A stretch of DNA of 38,942 bases, from positions 1 to 38,942 of the forward strand of contig JAJFLJ010000101.1 of assembly GCA_021772755.1 (NCBI GenBank), written 5' to 3'. Shown piece by piece: positions 1 through 7,918 of the stretch. The position numbers were made by a program, and so were the translations under genes. The first letter of the stretch is position 1. Every line of letters begins with the position of its first letter. The notes under the pieces were generated by a model. It did not search any database. It saw only the letters and a program-made list of their open reading frames with translations, and was not told the origin of the DNA. This stretch comes from Candidatus Sumerlaeota bacterium (GTDB taxonomy: Bacteria; Sumerlaeota; Sumerlaeia; SLMS01; JAHLLQ01).

Positions 1-204
1 GAAGCCGGCGGCCACGCCGAGCACGTTGGGAAAGTCGATGCCGCAGACCCGCACCGGACGGCGGGGCGTCTCTCCCGCGATGTGGCGCAGCAGAGCCTGG
101 CCCGCCGGGGCGGTTTGCGCATACACCAGCCCCCGCGCCGCCAGGCGGTGGGCGCGTTCGGGGTCGATGCGCTTGAGAAGCGGAAAGACGAGCTGGCGGT
201 ACAT
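1..204 (-). CDS. pyrD: Dihydroorotate dehydrogenase (quinone), class 2, N-terminal part
   Basis: The first 68 codons are visible; the gene continues beyond the left edge. The product would oxidise dihydroorotate to orotate in pyrimidine synthesis and pass electrons to membrane quinone. The translation begins MYRQLVFPLLKRIDPERAH, the amphipathic membrane-binding helix with the DPERAH signature of class 2 enzymes. It ends with GIDFPNVLGVAAGF, which matches the FxNPxGLAAGFDK segment at the start of the flavin barrel. The ATG at 204 was chosen because the helix begins there; no strong Shine-Dalgarno is visible. It lies downstream of the thioredoxin-domain gene on the same strand, but the terminator at 263-294 separates them, so it probably has its own promoter. 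The catalytic residues lie outside the window. Identification is firm on family; activity cannot be judged from the fragment. Confidence 0.88.
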   Translation of the reverse strand, partial: MYRQLVFPLLKRIDPERAHRLAARGLVYAQTAPAGQALLRHIAGETPRRPVRVCGIDFPNVLGVAAGF

Positions 205-262
205 GAAGAAGGGTCCGGCGTGGCGTGCAGCGGCGTGTGGGCCACCGGGGGCGGCAAAGGGC

Positions 263-294
263 AAAACGAAAACGGCGGCCGTTTCGGGCCGCCG
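263..294 (-). terminator. Rho-independent terminator of the thioredoxin-domain gene
   Basis: On the minus strand an 8-bp perfect GC stem (273-280 with 287-294, 6-base loop CGAAAC) is followed by the interrupted T tract TTTTCGTTTT. It sits 27 bases past the stop of the gene at 321-1787 and before pyrD. Its tail has the same interrupted form as the terminator at 10467-10500. Confidence 0.8.
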
Positions 295-320
295 CTGCGA
301 AAGTTCCCCGGGATCGCCGA

Positions 321-1787
321 CTACTCCGACAGCGCGGCCATTACGGCGAGTTCGATCTGCTGGCCGCGAACCTTCTCCGCGGCGATGCGGCCGTTCCGGT
401 CCAGAACGTACATCGTCGGAATGCTCTGAACGTCCATCATGTCCGCCAGTTCGCCTTCCGCGTCGAAGATGTGCGTCCAGTCCATGCCATGCTTCTCGGT
501 GAACGAGGTGAGGGCGTTCTTCTGCCTGTCGAGGCTGATGCTGACGATGTTCAGGCCCTTGTCGTCGTACTGCCTGTGAAGCCCGACAAGGGTGGGAACC
601 TCGCGCACGCAGGGGCCGCACCACGTGGCCCAGTAGTCGACCAGCACCACGTTGCCCTTCTGGCCCGCCAGATCGAACCGGTTTCCGTTCACGTCGGTCG
701 TCTGCACGCCGGGAAACGGGCGGCGGCTGTTGGCGGGAATCAGAAGGCTGTTCTGATCGGACGGTGCCGTCTTCTGGACCGCGGGTGCCGCGGGTGCCGC
801 CGGCGCGGCTTCCATCGCCGACTTCATGGCGTTGGCCGCTTCGATCTGCTCGATCGCCGAGGAGATCGCGCTCGCCGGAATCGGAATGCTGACCCATGCC
901 GCCTTGCCCGCCTGCGCGAACTGGAGTCCGCCGAGGGTCTGCGCCATCTTCTGCGAATCGGGGTCCTGTGCCATCATCTGCATCATGGCGGCGGCCCCCG
1001 GCAGCACCTGGTTGAGTGCCGTCACCGCGCGACCGGTGGTTTCCTCGTCCAGGAAGGAAAGCTGGAGATTCACGTTCACCGCGTCGCTCTCGCCGACGCT
1101 GAATGCCGCCGATTCCAGGCTGCCGAGCTCTTGGAGGAACGCCGGGGCGCCGGGAAACATGGCGGCCTGCTGGCCCATTTGCGCGGCGGCGGCTTTCAGT
1201 TGCGCGCGGTTCTCGTCCGTCAGGCTCGCCGCCACGAACACGGGCGAACCGCCCTGGGCGCCGATCAGACCGGCAAGCGGGCCGCTGCTCGCGGACGCGC
1301 CGGTCGTGGTCAGTTTCGCGAGATCCGCCGCGTCCGACGAGGCCGCGACTCCACCCTCGGTCAGAGCCGTCTGGAGCTCGCCCGTCTCGTTGAGATCGAT
1401 GCGCTGCTGGATCAGCTCGCGGTCCATTCCGCCGTACATCAGCAGGTACTCCAGATCGTCGTTCCCCGCCGAGGGATCGGTGATGCCCACCTCGATGACG
1501 GAAAGGTTGCCGGGAAAGTCCTCGAAGAGCTTCCCGCCGTATTCCTCGTGCAGCATGTCCGTGAAGTGCGACTGCAGTTCCGGCGCCGCGTCGCGGATGG
1601 ACTTGAGCTGGGGGGTGTTGAGCATCGCGTCGAGGTTGAAGCGCATGACCACCTTCGCGTCGCCGGGCATTTGCGAGAAAGGCGCGGGAGCCTGAGCCAG
1701 GGCCTCCGGCGTCAACACAAGCGACGCGAGGGCGAAGCCGCCCACGGTGTATTTGACTGCGGTGTGTCCGACTGCGGGAAATCGCAT
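321..1787 (-). CDS. Exported protein with C-terminal TlpA-like thioredoxin domain
   Basis: A 488-residue secreted protein. Residues 1-31 form a signal peptide with hydrophobic core and an ALA|QA cleavage site. About 300 residues of unrecognised sequence follow, beginning FSQMPGDAKVVMRFNLDAML; this recalls DUF3352-like exported proteins of planctomycete-type genomes, but that is only an impression. An alanine/proline linker near 325-345 leads to a thioredoxin fold of the TlpA/AhpC-TSA class with the redox motif WCGPC (Cys390, Cys393) and a cis-proline in SIPT near 457. A role in periplasmic thiol redox exchange is likely; the partner is unknown. A longer reading frame goes back to 1925, but the ATG at 1787 has AAAAGGACATCAC in front and opens directly into the signal peptide. 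A promoter candidate lies at 1835-1864. Confidence 0.82.
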   Translation of the reverse strand: MRFPAVGHTAVKYTVGGFALASLVLTPEALAQAPAPFSQMPGDAKVVMRFNLDAMLNTPQLKSIRDAAPELQSHFTDMLHEEYGGKLFEDFPGNLSVIEVGITDPSAGNDDLEYLLMYGGMDRELIQQRIDLNETGELQTALTEGGVAASSDAADLAKLTTTGASASSGPLAGLIGAQGGSPVFVAASLTDENRAQLKAAAAQMGQQAAMFPGAPAFLQELGSLESAAFSVGESDAVNVNLQLSFLDEETTGRAVTALNQVLPGAAAMMQMMAQDPDSQKMAQTLGGLQFAQAGKAAWVSIPIPASAISSAIEQIEAANAMKSAMEAAPAAPAAPAVQKTAPSDQNSLLIPANSRRPFPGVQTTDVNGNRFDLAGQKGNVVLVDYWATWCGPCVREVPTLVGLHRQYDDKGLNIVSISLDRQKNALTSFTEKHGMDWTHIFDAEGELADMMDVQSIPTMYVLDRNGRIAAEKVRGQQIELAVMAALSE

Positions 1788-1834
1788 GTGATGTCCTTTT
1801 GATCGTGTTGGCTGGCGTTCGCCAGCGTCTGACG

Positions 1835-1864
1835 TTCCTACGCAACGGCGCGGCCCGCCTTCAA
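1835..1864 (-). promoter_or_regulatory. Promoter candidate TTGAAG-N18-TAGGAA
   Basis: On the minus strand TTGAAG (1864-1859) and TAGGAA (1840-1835) are separated by 18 bases, 47 bases before the ATG at 1787. The architecture and the bases after the -10 closely match the candidate upstream of the SPFH gene (11585-11614). A 6-bp hairpin (1811-1816 with 1821-1826, loop GAAC on the transcript) lies in the predicted 5' leader. Confidence 0.45.
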
Positions 1865-1938
1865 ACGGAAAACCGGAAATCCGATTCCGCGTGTTTGGGG
1901 GATCGGCAAAGACCGCAGGAAACAAAGGAGTTACGCCG

Positions 1939-2853
1939 TCAATCGCCCGGCGTTTGCAAATCGAAATACTCGCCTGCTTCGGGCAGGGTGGCGTCCGAAA
2001 CCTTCCACTCTTCGCCTTCCAGGCGATGCACCTTCACCGCCGTTGTGCCATTCTCGCGCAGAAGTTCCAGGAACCCGAGGTCCGCCCGAGCCATGCCTTT
2101 TCGCCGGTACATCGGAGCTCCCGCGTTCAGGTACGTCACGTTCGGGTGCGTTGGGCTTCGGTAGATCCAGCGATAGTGATGGTGTCCGTGCAGATAGAAG
2201 ACGGGGATGTTCAGTTCGCCGAGAAACCGCAGCAGGCGGTCGCCACCGTGCAGCTCGCGCCCCCGGTCGCGGTGGAAGACGCCGGGCAGGTCCTCCGTCG
2301 GAAAGTGGCAGACGATCCAGAGTTCGCGTGCGTCGGCGCCTTCGCCGCTCCGCCACGCCTTCAATGCCTCCAGCGTCTCGTCGCGGAACGTCCCGAAGCA
2401 CCCCAAGCCGTTGGACGTCGTTGCGTCGATGCCGGCGATCCAGAGTCCTCCGCCGGCGTCGTCGAACCAGGGCCACGTTCCGCGAAAGCACCAGTCGCCC
2501 AGGAAACGGTCGAAGCTCTTCGCCCGCAGCTCGCGCCGCGTGTAGCGGTCGTGATTGCCGGGGACGGCGCGAATGCGGCCGGCGAATCGTTCTTCCAGGG
2601 GGGCGAGGGCGTCCTTCGCGGCGCTAAACTCGGAAGGCAACGAGGTGGTCGTGAAATCGCCGCTGAGGAGAATGCGGTCCGGCGCGGCGTCTCCGATGCG
2701 CGCGACGAGTTCCCCGGCGCGTCCCTGCTGGAACGCGCGCGAACGCCGCAGCGCCAGATTCGCCAGCCCCAGCAGTCGCTTGCCCGGCAGCAGTGCCGGG
2801 TTCGCCGTAAAGCGCCAGAAATGCAGATCGCCGATGTGAACCGCCCGGAACAT
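1939..2853 (-). CDS. Calcineurin-like metallophosphoesterase
   Basis: A 304-residue protein with the full set of metal-binding blocks of the calcineurin-like superfamily: GDLH (Asp9, His11), GDF (Asp66), GNHD (Asn100, His101), a CH pair at His183, and GHHH (223-226). These residues normally hold two metal ions and hydrolyse a phosphodiester or phosphomonoester. No signal peptide is visible, so a cytoplasmic enzyme is likely; the substrate cannot be told from sequence. The frame extends to 2937, but the ATG at 2853 puts the first metal motif at residue 9 as is usual. Its Shine-Dalgarno is weak. It is divergent from hflX and lies 151 bases upstream of the next minus-strand gene, which has its own promoter candidate. 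Confidence 0.85.
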   Translation of the reverse strand: MFRAVHIGDLHFWRFTANPALLPGKRLLGLANLALRRSRAFQQGRAGELVARIGDAAPDRILLSGDFTTTSLPSEFSAAKDALAPLEERFAGRIRAVPGNHDRYTRRELRAKSFDRFLGDWCFRGTWPWFDDAGGGLWIAGIDATTSNGLGCFGTFRDETLEALKAWRSGEGADARELWIVCHFPTEDLPGVFHRDRGRELHGGDRLLRFLGELNIPVFYLHGHHHYRWIYRSPTHPNVTYLNAGAPMYRRKGMARADLGFLELLRENGTTAVKVHRLEGEEWKVSDATLPEAGEYFDLQTPGD

Positions 2854-3008
2854 GGCGACACCACGCCCGGCCTCCGGCCCGGTGGCAAGCGGATCGCCCG
2901 GCGAATAGCGGGCGGCGCCCCGCAAATGCCCCTTCACAACCGACCGCCATTGTGCACCGTTGCCGGGACCGGGCGCGAGAGCACGCCCGAAACCGACGAG
3001 GTGTCCGC

Positions 3009-4292
3009 TTGAACGAGGAAATCCGCGCCAGCCAGCGCGACTTTGAACGGGTCTATCTCGTGGGAGTGCAGTTCCAGCGCACCCCCCGCGAGGATGTCGA
3101 GGACCACCTGCTGGAACTGGAGTCCCTGGCCGTTACGATGGGGGCCGAGGTCGCCGGCAGCGAGGTCGTCCGCATCAACCGCCACTCGTCGCAGTACCTG
3201 GTCGGCACCGGCAAGGCCGACGAGATCGCCGCGCGCATGGAGGCGCTGGACTGCGACCTTCTGGTCTTCGACGACGATCTCTCGCCGCCCCAGCAGCATG
3301 CCTGGGAGACAAAGACGAAGAAGGCCGTCATCGACCGCCGGAAGGTCATCATCGACATCTTCGCGCAGCGCGCCCGCAGCCGCGAGGCCCGTCTGCAGAT
3401 CGAACTGGCGACGCTGGACTACATGCTGCCGCGGCTCAAGGGCGCGTGGACGCACCTGGAACGCCAGCGCGGCGGAGTCGGCCAGCGCGGCGGCGCCGGC
3501 GAGCTGCAGATCGAGGTCGACCGCCGGATCGTGCGCGACCGCATCGCGAAGCTGAAGCGCGAGATCGCCGACGTGCGCGACAAGCGCGCCAATCAGCGCA
3601 AGCGCCGCGCCAGCGTTCCCGTCCCCTCGGCCGCCATCGTCGGCTACACCAACAGCGGCAAGTCGTCGCTGCTGAACGCGATGACCGAAGCCGGCGTTCT
3701 CGCCGAGGACAAGCTCTTCGCGACCCTCGACCCGACGACCAAGCGCATCGAGCTTCCCAACAACCAGAAGCTGCTGCTGACCGACACGGTGGGCTTCATC
3801 CGCAAGCTGCCGACGACGCTGATCGACGCCTTCAAGTCCACGCTGGAGGAGGCCGCCGAGGCGGAGTATCTCGTCCACGTCGTCGATGTCGCCCATCCCC
3901 GCGCGCGCGAGCACTACGACGTGACGAACTCTGTTCTGCGGGAACTCGGCGCCGACGGCCGGCCGACGATCCTGGTGCTCAACAAGACGGATCTGCTTTC
4001 GGAGGGCCGGGATCCCCGGGCGGAGTTCGCCGACTTCGACGGCTACGCGGTTCCCGCGTCCGTGAAGACGGGTTTCGGGCTCGAAGACGTTCGCAACGCC
4101 CTGGCGGCGCTGCTGGGCCAGGGTCTGCAGGACGTGCACCTTTGCATCCCCGCATCGCGCTACGACGTCGTGTCGGCGGTGCACCGTGACTGCGAAGTGC
4201 TGGAGGAGCGCCACGAGGAGGACGGCGTCCACATCCATGCCCGCATGCCCCTGCGCCACGTCGCGGGGGTGGAGGAATTCGTCACGGTGTGA
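3009..4292 (+). CDS. hflX: GTPase HflX
   Basis: HflX is a translational GTPase that binds the 50S subunit, splits stalled ribosomes and helps under heat stress. The 427-residue product has the HflX N-terminal domain with VGTGKADEI and LLVFDDDLSPPQQ, a glycine-rich linker GGVGQRGGAGE, then the G domain: P-loop GYTNSGKS (212-219), switch II DTVGF (259-263) and NKTD (325-328). The TTG at 3009 is preferred because GAGGTG lies about eight bases upstream and the family sequence begins there; an in-frame GTG at 2952 would add 19 residues without family character. It is transcribed away from the metallophosphoesterase. Length and motif order are normal for the family. Confidence 0.95.
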   Translation: MNEEIRASQRDFERVYLVGVQFQRTPREDVEDHLLELESLAVTMGAEVAGSEVVRINRHSSQYLVGTGKADEIAARMEALDCDLLVFDDDLSPPQQHAWETKTKKAVIDRRKVIIDIFAQRARSREARLQIELATLDYMLPRLKGAWTHLERQRGGVGQRGGAGELQIEVDRRIVRDRIAKLKREIADVRDKRANQRKRRASVPVPSAAIVGYTNSGKSSLLNAMTEAGVLAEDKLFATLDPTTKRIELPNNQKLLLTDTVGFIRKLPTTLIDAFKSTLEEAAEAEYLVHVVDVAHPRAREHYDVTNSVLRELGADGRPTILVLNKTDLLSEGRDPRAEFADFDGYAVPASVKTGFGLEDVRNALAALLGQGLQDVHLCIPASRYDVVSAVHRDCEVLEERHEEDGVHIHARMPLRHVAGVEEFVTV

Positions 4293-4297
4293 CCGCG

Positions 4298-4326
4298 CCG
4301 GGCGATGTCCCGGTTGCGCTCTTTTT
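4298..4326 (+). terminator. Possible weak terminator after hflX
   Basis: A short stem CCGGG (4298-4302) with CCCGG (4309-4313) is followed about ten bases later by CTTTTT. A second pairing, CCGCGCC near 4293 with GGCGCGG near 4331, encloses it. The T run is displaced from the stem, so the call is tentative. Confidence 0.3.
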
Positions 4327-4395
4327 CCCGGGCGCGGTTGAATGGGCCTGTCAGACGATCCGTAGGGTTCGCGCAGGCTGCGCCGGGGGCCGCCC

Positions 4396-6237
4396 ATGAC
4401 CGTCGAAACCATGACCGCGAACTACGACGCGTTCCTTCGCGACTGGGAGGAGCTGTACAACGCCGGCGCCCACACCTTCGCGCGCCACGAGATGCGCGAA
4501 GCCACCGAAGCCTTTCCCGACCATGCCGAACTCTGGTTTCTCCGCGGCCAGTCCGAGCTTGCCGCGCGCGACGTCTACGCCGCGAAGGAGAGTTTCGAGA
4601 AGGCCCTGGAGATCCTGACCGACCCGAAGAAGGCCCGCAGTCTGAGCGGCACCCGCTGGAGCGCCGTCGAGAAATGCCTGGAGCCGGTGCTCGACGGGTT
4701 GAAGCTGCGCATTCTCGCCGACGGGCCGCCGACGCCCTGGGCCTGGCTTTCGGACCCGGACTCCGTACGCAGCAGAAATCCCGCGCTCGTCGGCCGTGTC
4801 GACAAGCCGCTTGGCCGTACGACGCCTCTCATGCCCCTGACGCCCACGCCCCGACACGAACATCCGACGGGAATCACCAAGGGCGTACTTGGCGAACATC
4901 TCGTGCGCATCGAATTGCGGCACGACACCATGAAGTCGCTCCTGGGCCGCGACGCGAACATCAAGGTGGACGTAAACTACGAGAAGCTCATCGACCCCGA
5001 CCTGAAGATCGAGCGTGGCCAGATCGTCATCATGGACAGCAGCGTCGTTCTCGAGAAGCCCAAGCTTCCCGAGATCGTGGTTCACGGGGAGGCGCAGGCG
5101 AAGGTTCAGCCCGAACTGCCGCAGGTTCGGATCGAGAGGACGGCCGCCCGCCCATCCGTCGTGCCCCGCGCTCCCACGACCGCCAGGGAACACTCGGCTC
5201 CGCGAAAGCCGCCGCGAGCTCCCGAGCGTCCCGCGAAACCCGCGAAGCGCAAGTCCGCGACGGAAGTCCCGAAGCCGAACGCGGGGAAGACCTCCGCCAG
5301 CGAAACGTGGGAGGAGTGGGAGAAGCGGATGGAGGCGCTGGTCGCGGGTGGCGCGGCAGCCGCTGCGCTCGCGCAGATCGACGAAGCCATCGGCCGGTAT
5401 CCGGCGAGTTCGCGTCTGCAGGAGGTCAAGGCGCGCGTCATGCAACTGCAGGGCGATGGCGAGGCGGCCGCCAGCCAGTGGATTCAGACGTATCGCAAGG
5501 CGGTGGAGGCGGGGTCCGATGAGCGCGCCGATCGCGCGTTCCGCCAGGCAAAGGAGCTCGCGTCGGAGAACGGGGACCTGCTGATGGACCTGGCGGGGCT
5601 CGCGTTCTCCGTCGGTTCGCCTGCCATGGCGCTCGCCGCCGGCAAGCTGGCCGTCGACGTCTACCGCCGCCGCAACGACCGCGAGAAGCTCGCCGACGCG
5701 TTGCACAAACTCTACGAGTGGGCGCCCAACGAGGATATTCGAAGGGAACTCGACCGCATCGCGGGGAGCGTCGCCGGTCGCGCGCGCGAAATCGCCGAGA
5801 CCGCGAAGGCATCGTGGCCGAAACGCCCCGCGGCGGAACCGCGCATTCCCGATCTTCCCCGGTCCGGGACAGGTGCCGCCGCCGGATACGGAAAGGTGGC
5901 GCCGCCTCCGCTGAAGAGGTCGCCGCCCCTCACCGAGGACGAGCGCCGCAAGCGCGCCATGGAAATGGAATGGAGCAGCCCGGGAACGGCGAAGCCGGAG
6001 GCAGGCAAGAAGGAGGAGGAAAGCGGTCCGGACGCGGGTCTGTTCCTGATGATCGGATCGGTCCTTGTCCTGCTGTTCAGCTTCGCGGGGTCGATGCTGC
6101 CGGGCATCTTCGGCCTCATCGTGTCGCACGGCTACCTCAACCATGCCAGGAAGACCCGGCCCTCGGAAAGTCACGCGACCGCCACCATCGCCAAGGGCAT
6201 CTGCATCGGCGCGATCGTCCTGGGTCTGCTGCTGTAG
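4396..6237 (+). CDS. TPR-like protein with C-terminal two-helix membrane domain
   Basis: Function not recognised. The 613-residue product starts with helical TPR-like pairs (about residues 25-75, including AELWFLRGQSELAARD), continues through a region of short beta-like segments (about 165-225), then a proline/alanine/lysine-rich linker (about 230-300). A second TPR-like block covers about 300-450. After another charged linker come two membrane segments (about 548-577 and 599-613) separated by a short basic loop with GLIVSHGYLN. This tail resembles the DUF4190 small membrane domain. The arrangement suggests a membrane-tethered scaffold with a large soluble N-terminal part, probably cytoplasmic because no signal peptide is seen. 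It lies 103 bases after hflX and 122 before pilT, so co-transcription with either is uncertain. ATG at 4396; a second ATG at 4411 is possible. Confidence 0.7.
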   Translation: MTVETMTANYDAFLRDWEELYNAGAHTFARHEMREATEAFPDHAELWFLRGQSELAARDVYAAKESFEKALEILTDPKKARSLSGTRWSAVEKCLEPVLDGLKLRILADGPPTPWAWLSDPDSVRSRNPALVGRVDKPLGRTTPLMPLTPTPRHEHPTGITKGVLGEHLVRIELRHDTMKSLLGRDANIKVDVNYEKLIDPDLKIERGQIVIMDSSVVLEKPKLPEIVVHGEAQAKVQPELPQVRIERTAARPSVVPRAPTTAREHSAPRKPPRAPERPAKPAKRKSATEVPKPNAGKTSASETWEEWEKRMEALVAGGAAAAALAQIDEAIGRYPASSRLQEVKARVMQLQGDGEAAASQWIQTYRKAVEAGSDERADRAFRQAKELASENGDLLMDLAGLAFSVGSPAMALAAGKLAVDVYRRRNDREKLADALHKLYEWAPNEDIRRELDRIAGSVAGRAREIAETAKASWPKRPAAEPRIPDLPRSGTGAAAGYGKVAPPPLKRSPPLTEDERRKRAMEMEWSSPGTAKPEAGKKEEESGPDAGLFLMIGSVLVLLFSFAGSMLPGIFGLIVSHGYLNHARKTRPSESHATATIAKGICIGAIVLGLLL

Positions 6238-6359
6238 CCGACTCCGGTCGGAACAACTGCGCTTGCCCTGGGGCCGGGGGCGCGCTGTCAGTGTCTTCTC
6301 GCAGGCGGGGGTCGGCCGGACCCGCGCGCCGCGGCTCAGCAAACCGGGAGAACGACTCC

Positions 6360-7454
6360 ATGCCCATCAACTTCAAGGCCCTCTTCGGCGGGGCGGTGCA
6401 GAACAATGCCTCCGACATCCATATCATGGAGGCATCGCAGCCCTACTTCCGCATTCGCGGAGACCTCAAGCGCGTCGAGACCCAGCCCTTCACCCACCAG
6501 GACATGCACGCCGTTCTCAAGGAGATCATGCCGGACCACCTTCGGCACGAGCTCGAGGAGAGCCGCGGCGTGGACTGCTCCTACCAGCTCGAGAACATCG
6601 CGCGCTTCCGCGTCGTCGTCTACTACCAGGACGGCAAGCTCTGCGCGACGCTGCGCCACATTCCCGTCAAGATCCCCACCATCGACGAACTGATGATGCC
6701 CGAGGTCCTCAAGACCATCGCGAAGTCACACCGCGGAATGGTTCTGGTCACGGGCATCACGGGTTCGGGCAAGTCGACGACGCTCGCCGCGATGATCAAC
6801 GAGCTGAACTCCACGGAGTCGCGCCGCCTGATCACCATCGAGGACCCGATCGAGTACCGCTACACCACGAAGAAGTGCGTCATCAGCCAGCGCGAGATCG
6901 GTTCCGACGTGAGGGACTTCGGCACCGCGCTGCGCCAGGCCCTTCGCGCCGACCCCGACGTGATCCTCGTCGGCGAAATGCGCGACCAGGAGACGATCCG
7001 CATCGCCATCAAGGCGGCGGAAACCGGCCACCTTCTCATGTCGACCCTTCATACCACCGGCGCCGTCCACACGATCCAGCGCATCATCGGCTACTTCGGC
7101 CACGAGGAGCACGACCTGTTGCGCGAGCAGCTCGGCCTGAACCTGAAGGCCGTCGTGACGCAGCGACTCGTCAAGACCGCCGACGGCAAGGGCCGCTGCG
7201 CCACGCAGGAAATCCTCGTCGTGACCAGCGTCGGCGCCAAGCTCATCACCGAGGACCGCGCGCCCGACCTCGCCGGCGTCATGCAGAGCCGCGAGGACGG
7301 CATGCAGACCATGGACCAGGGGCTCGCCGATCTCGTTCGCGCGAAGCGCGTCACGCTCGAAGAGGCGTCGAAGTACTGCAACGACTACTACGCGCTGAAG
7401 AGGTTCATCGCCGGCATCCAGTCCTCCGGCGACAAGGGAAGCATTCTCGGCTGA
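6360..7454 (+). CDS. pilT: Type IV pilus retraction ATPase PilT-like
   Basis: A 364-residue GspE/PilT-family hexameric ATPase that would depolymerise type IV pili at the inner membrane. It has the N-terminal NASDIHI motif, Walker A GITGSGKST (132-140), the Asp box ITIEDPIEY (158-166), Walker B DPDVILVGEMRD (198-209) and the His box HLLMSTLHTT (224-233), then QLGLNLKAVVTQRLV, all typical of PilT/PilU rather than PilB (no tetracysteine zinc site). The ATG at 6360 follows GGGAG at a suitable distance; the open frame runs further back only through unrelated sequence. The stop overlaps the dut start (TGATG). No other pilus gene is in the window, so whether it is PilT or a PilU-like paralogue is open. 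Confidence 0.93.
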   Translation: MPINFKALFGGAVQNNASDIHIMEASQPYFRIRGDLKRVETQPFTHQDMHAVLKEIMPDHLRHELEESRGVDCSYQLENIARFRVVVYYQDGKLCATLRHIPVKIPTIDELMMPEVLKTIAKSHRGMVLVTGITGSGKSTTLAAMINELNSTESRRLITIEDPIEYRYTTKKCVISQREIGSDVRDFGTALRQALRADPDVILVGEMRDQETIRIAIKAAETGHLLMSTLHTTGAVHTIQRIIGYFGHEEHDLLREQLGLNLKAVVTQRLVKTADGKGRCATQEILVVTSVGAKLITEDRAPDLAGVMQSREDGMQTMDQGLADLVRAKRVTLEEASKYCNDYYALKRFIAGIQSSGDKGSILG

Positions 7455-7915
7455 TGGCGGACGACCGAAGCCCCGTTTCCGTTCGCGTCGAGGTGCTTCC
7501 GCACGGTCGCGGGCTCGCGCTTCCCGCGTTCCAGACCGCGGGTTCCGCGGGCGCCGACGTCTGCGCCGCCGTCGATGGCGTCGTGACGATCGAACCCGGC
7601 CGCGTCGCTCTCGTCCCCACCGGTCTGAAGGTCGCCATTCCCCGGGGGTTCGAGATCCAGATTCGCCCCCGCAGCGGGCTCGCTCTGAAGAAGGCCGTCA
7701 CGCTGCCGAACTCGCCCGGCACGATCGACTCCGACTATCGCGGCGAGGTGCAGGTCATCATGATGAACCTGGGCGGCGAGCCGTTCGCGATCGCCCGCGG
7801 CGACCGCATCGCGCAGTTCGTTCTCGCGCGCGTCGAGCGCATCGACTGGGAACCGGTCGAGAGCGTGGATGCCACCGCACGCGGCTCCGGCGGCTTCGGC
7901 CACACGGGAGTCTGA
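7454..7915 (+). CDS. dut: dUTP diphosphatase
   Basis: This trimeric enzyme splits dUTP to dUMP and pyrophosphate, keeping uracil out of DNA and supplying dTMP synthesis. The 153-residue product has all five dUTPase motifs in order: AGSAGAD, PRSGLA, GTIDSDYRGE (catalytic Asp and Tyr), GDRIAQ and the C-terminal RGSGGFGHTG. The last motif usually reads GGFGSTG; the His substitution is mild. The ATG overlaps the pilT stop in TGATG, indicating translational coupling, and the next gene starts three bases after the dut stop. Confidence 0.96.
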   Translation: MADDRSPVSVRVEVLPHGRGLALPAFQTAGSAGADVCAAVDGVVTIEPGRVALVPTGLKVAIPRGFEIQIRPRSGLALKKAVTLPNSPGTIDSDYRGEVQVIMMNLGGEPFAIARGDRIAQFVLARVERIDWEPVESVDATARGSGGFGHTGV

Positions 7916-7918
7916 CGA

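Noticed and set aside
225-1802. Plus-strand frame of 525 codons over the thioredoxin gene
   Set aside because: Valine/arginine/histidine shadow of the minus gene; WCGPC thioredoxin and signal peptide lie on the minus strand.
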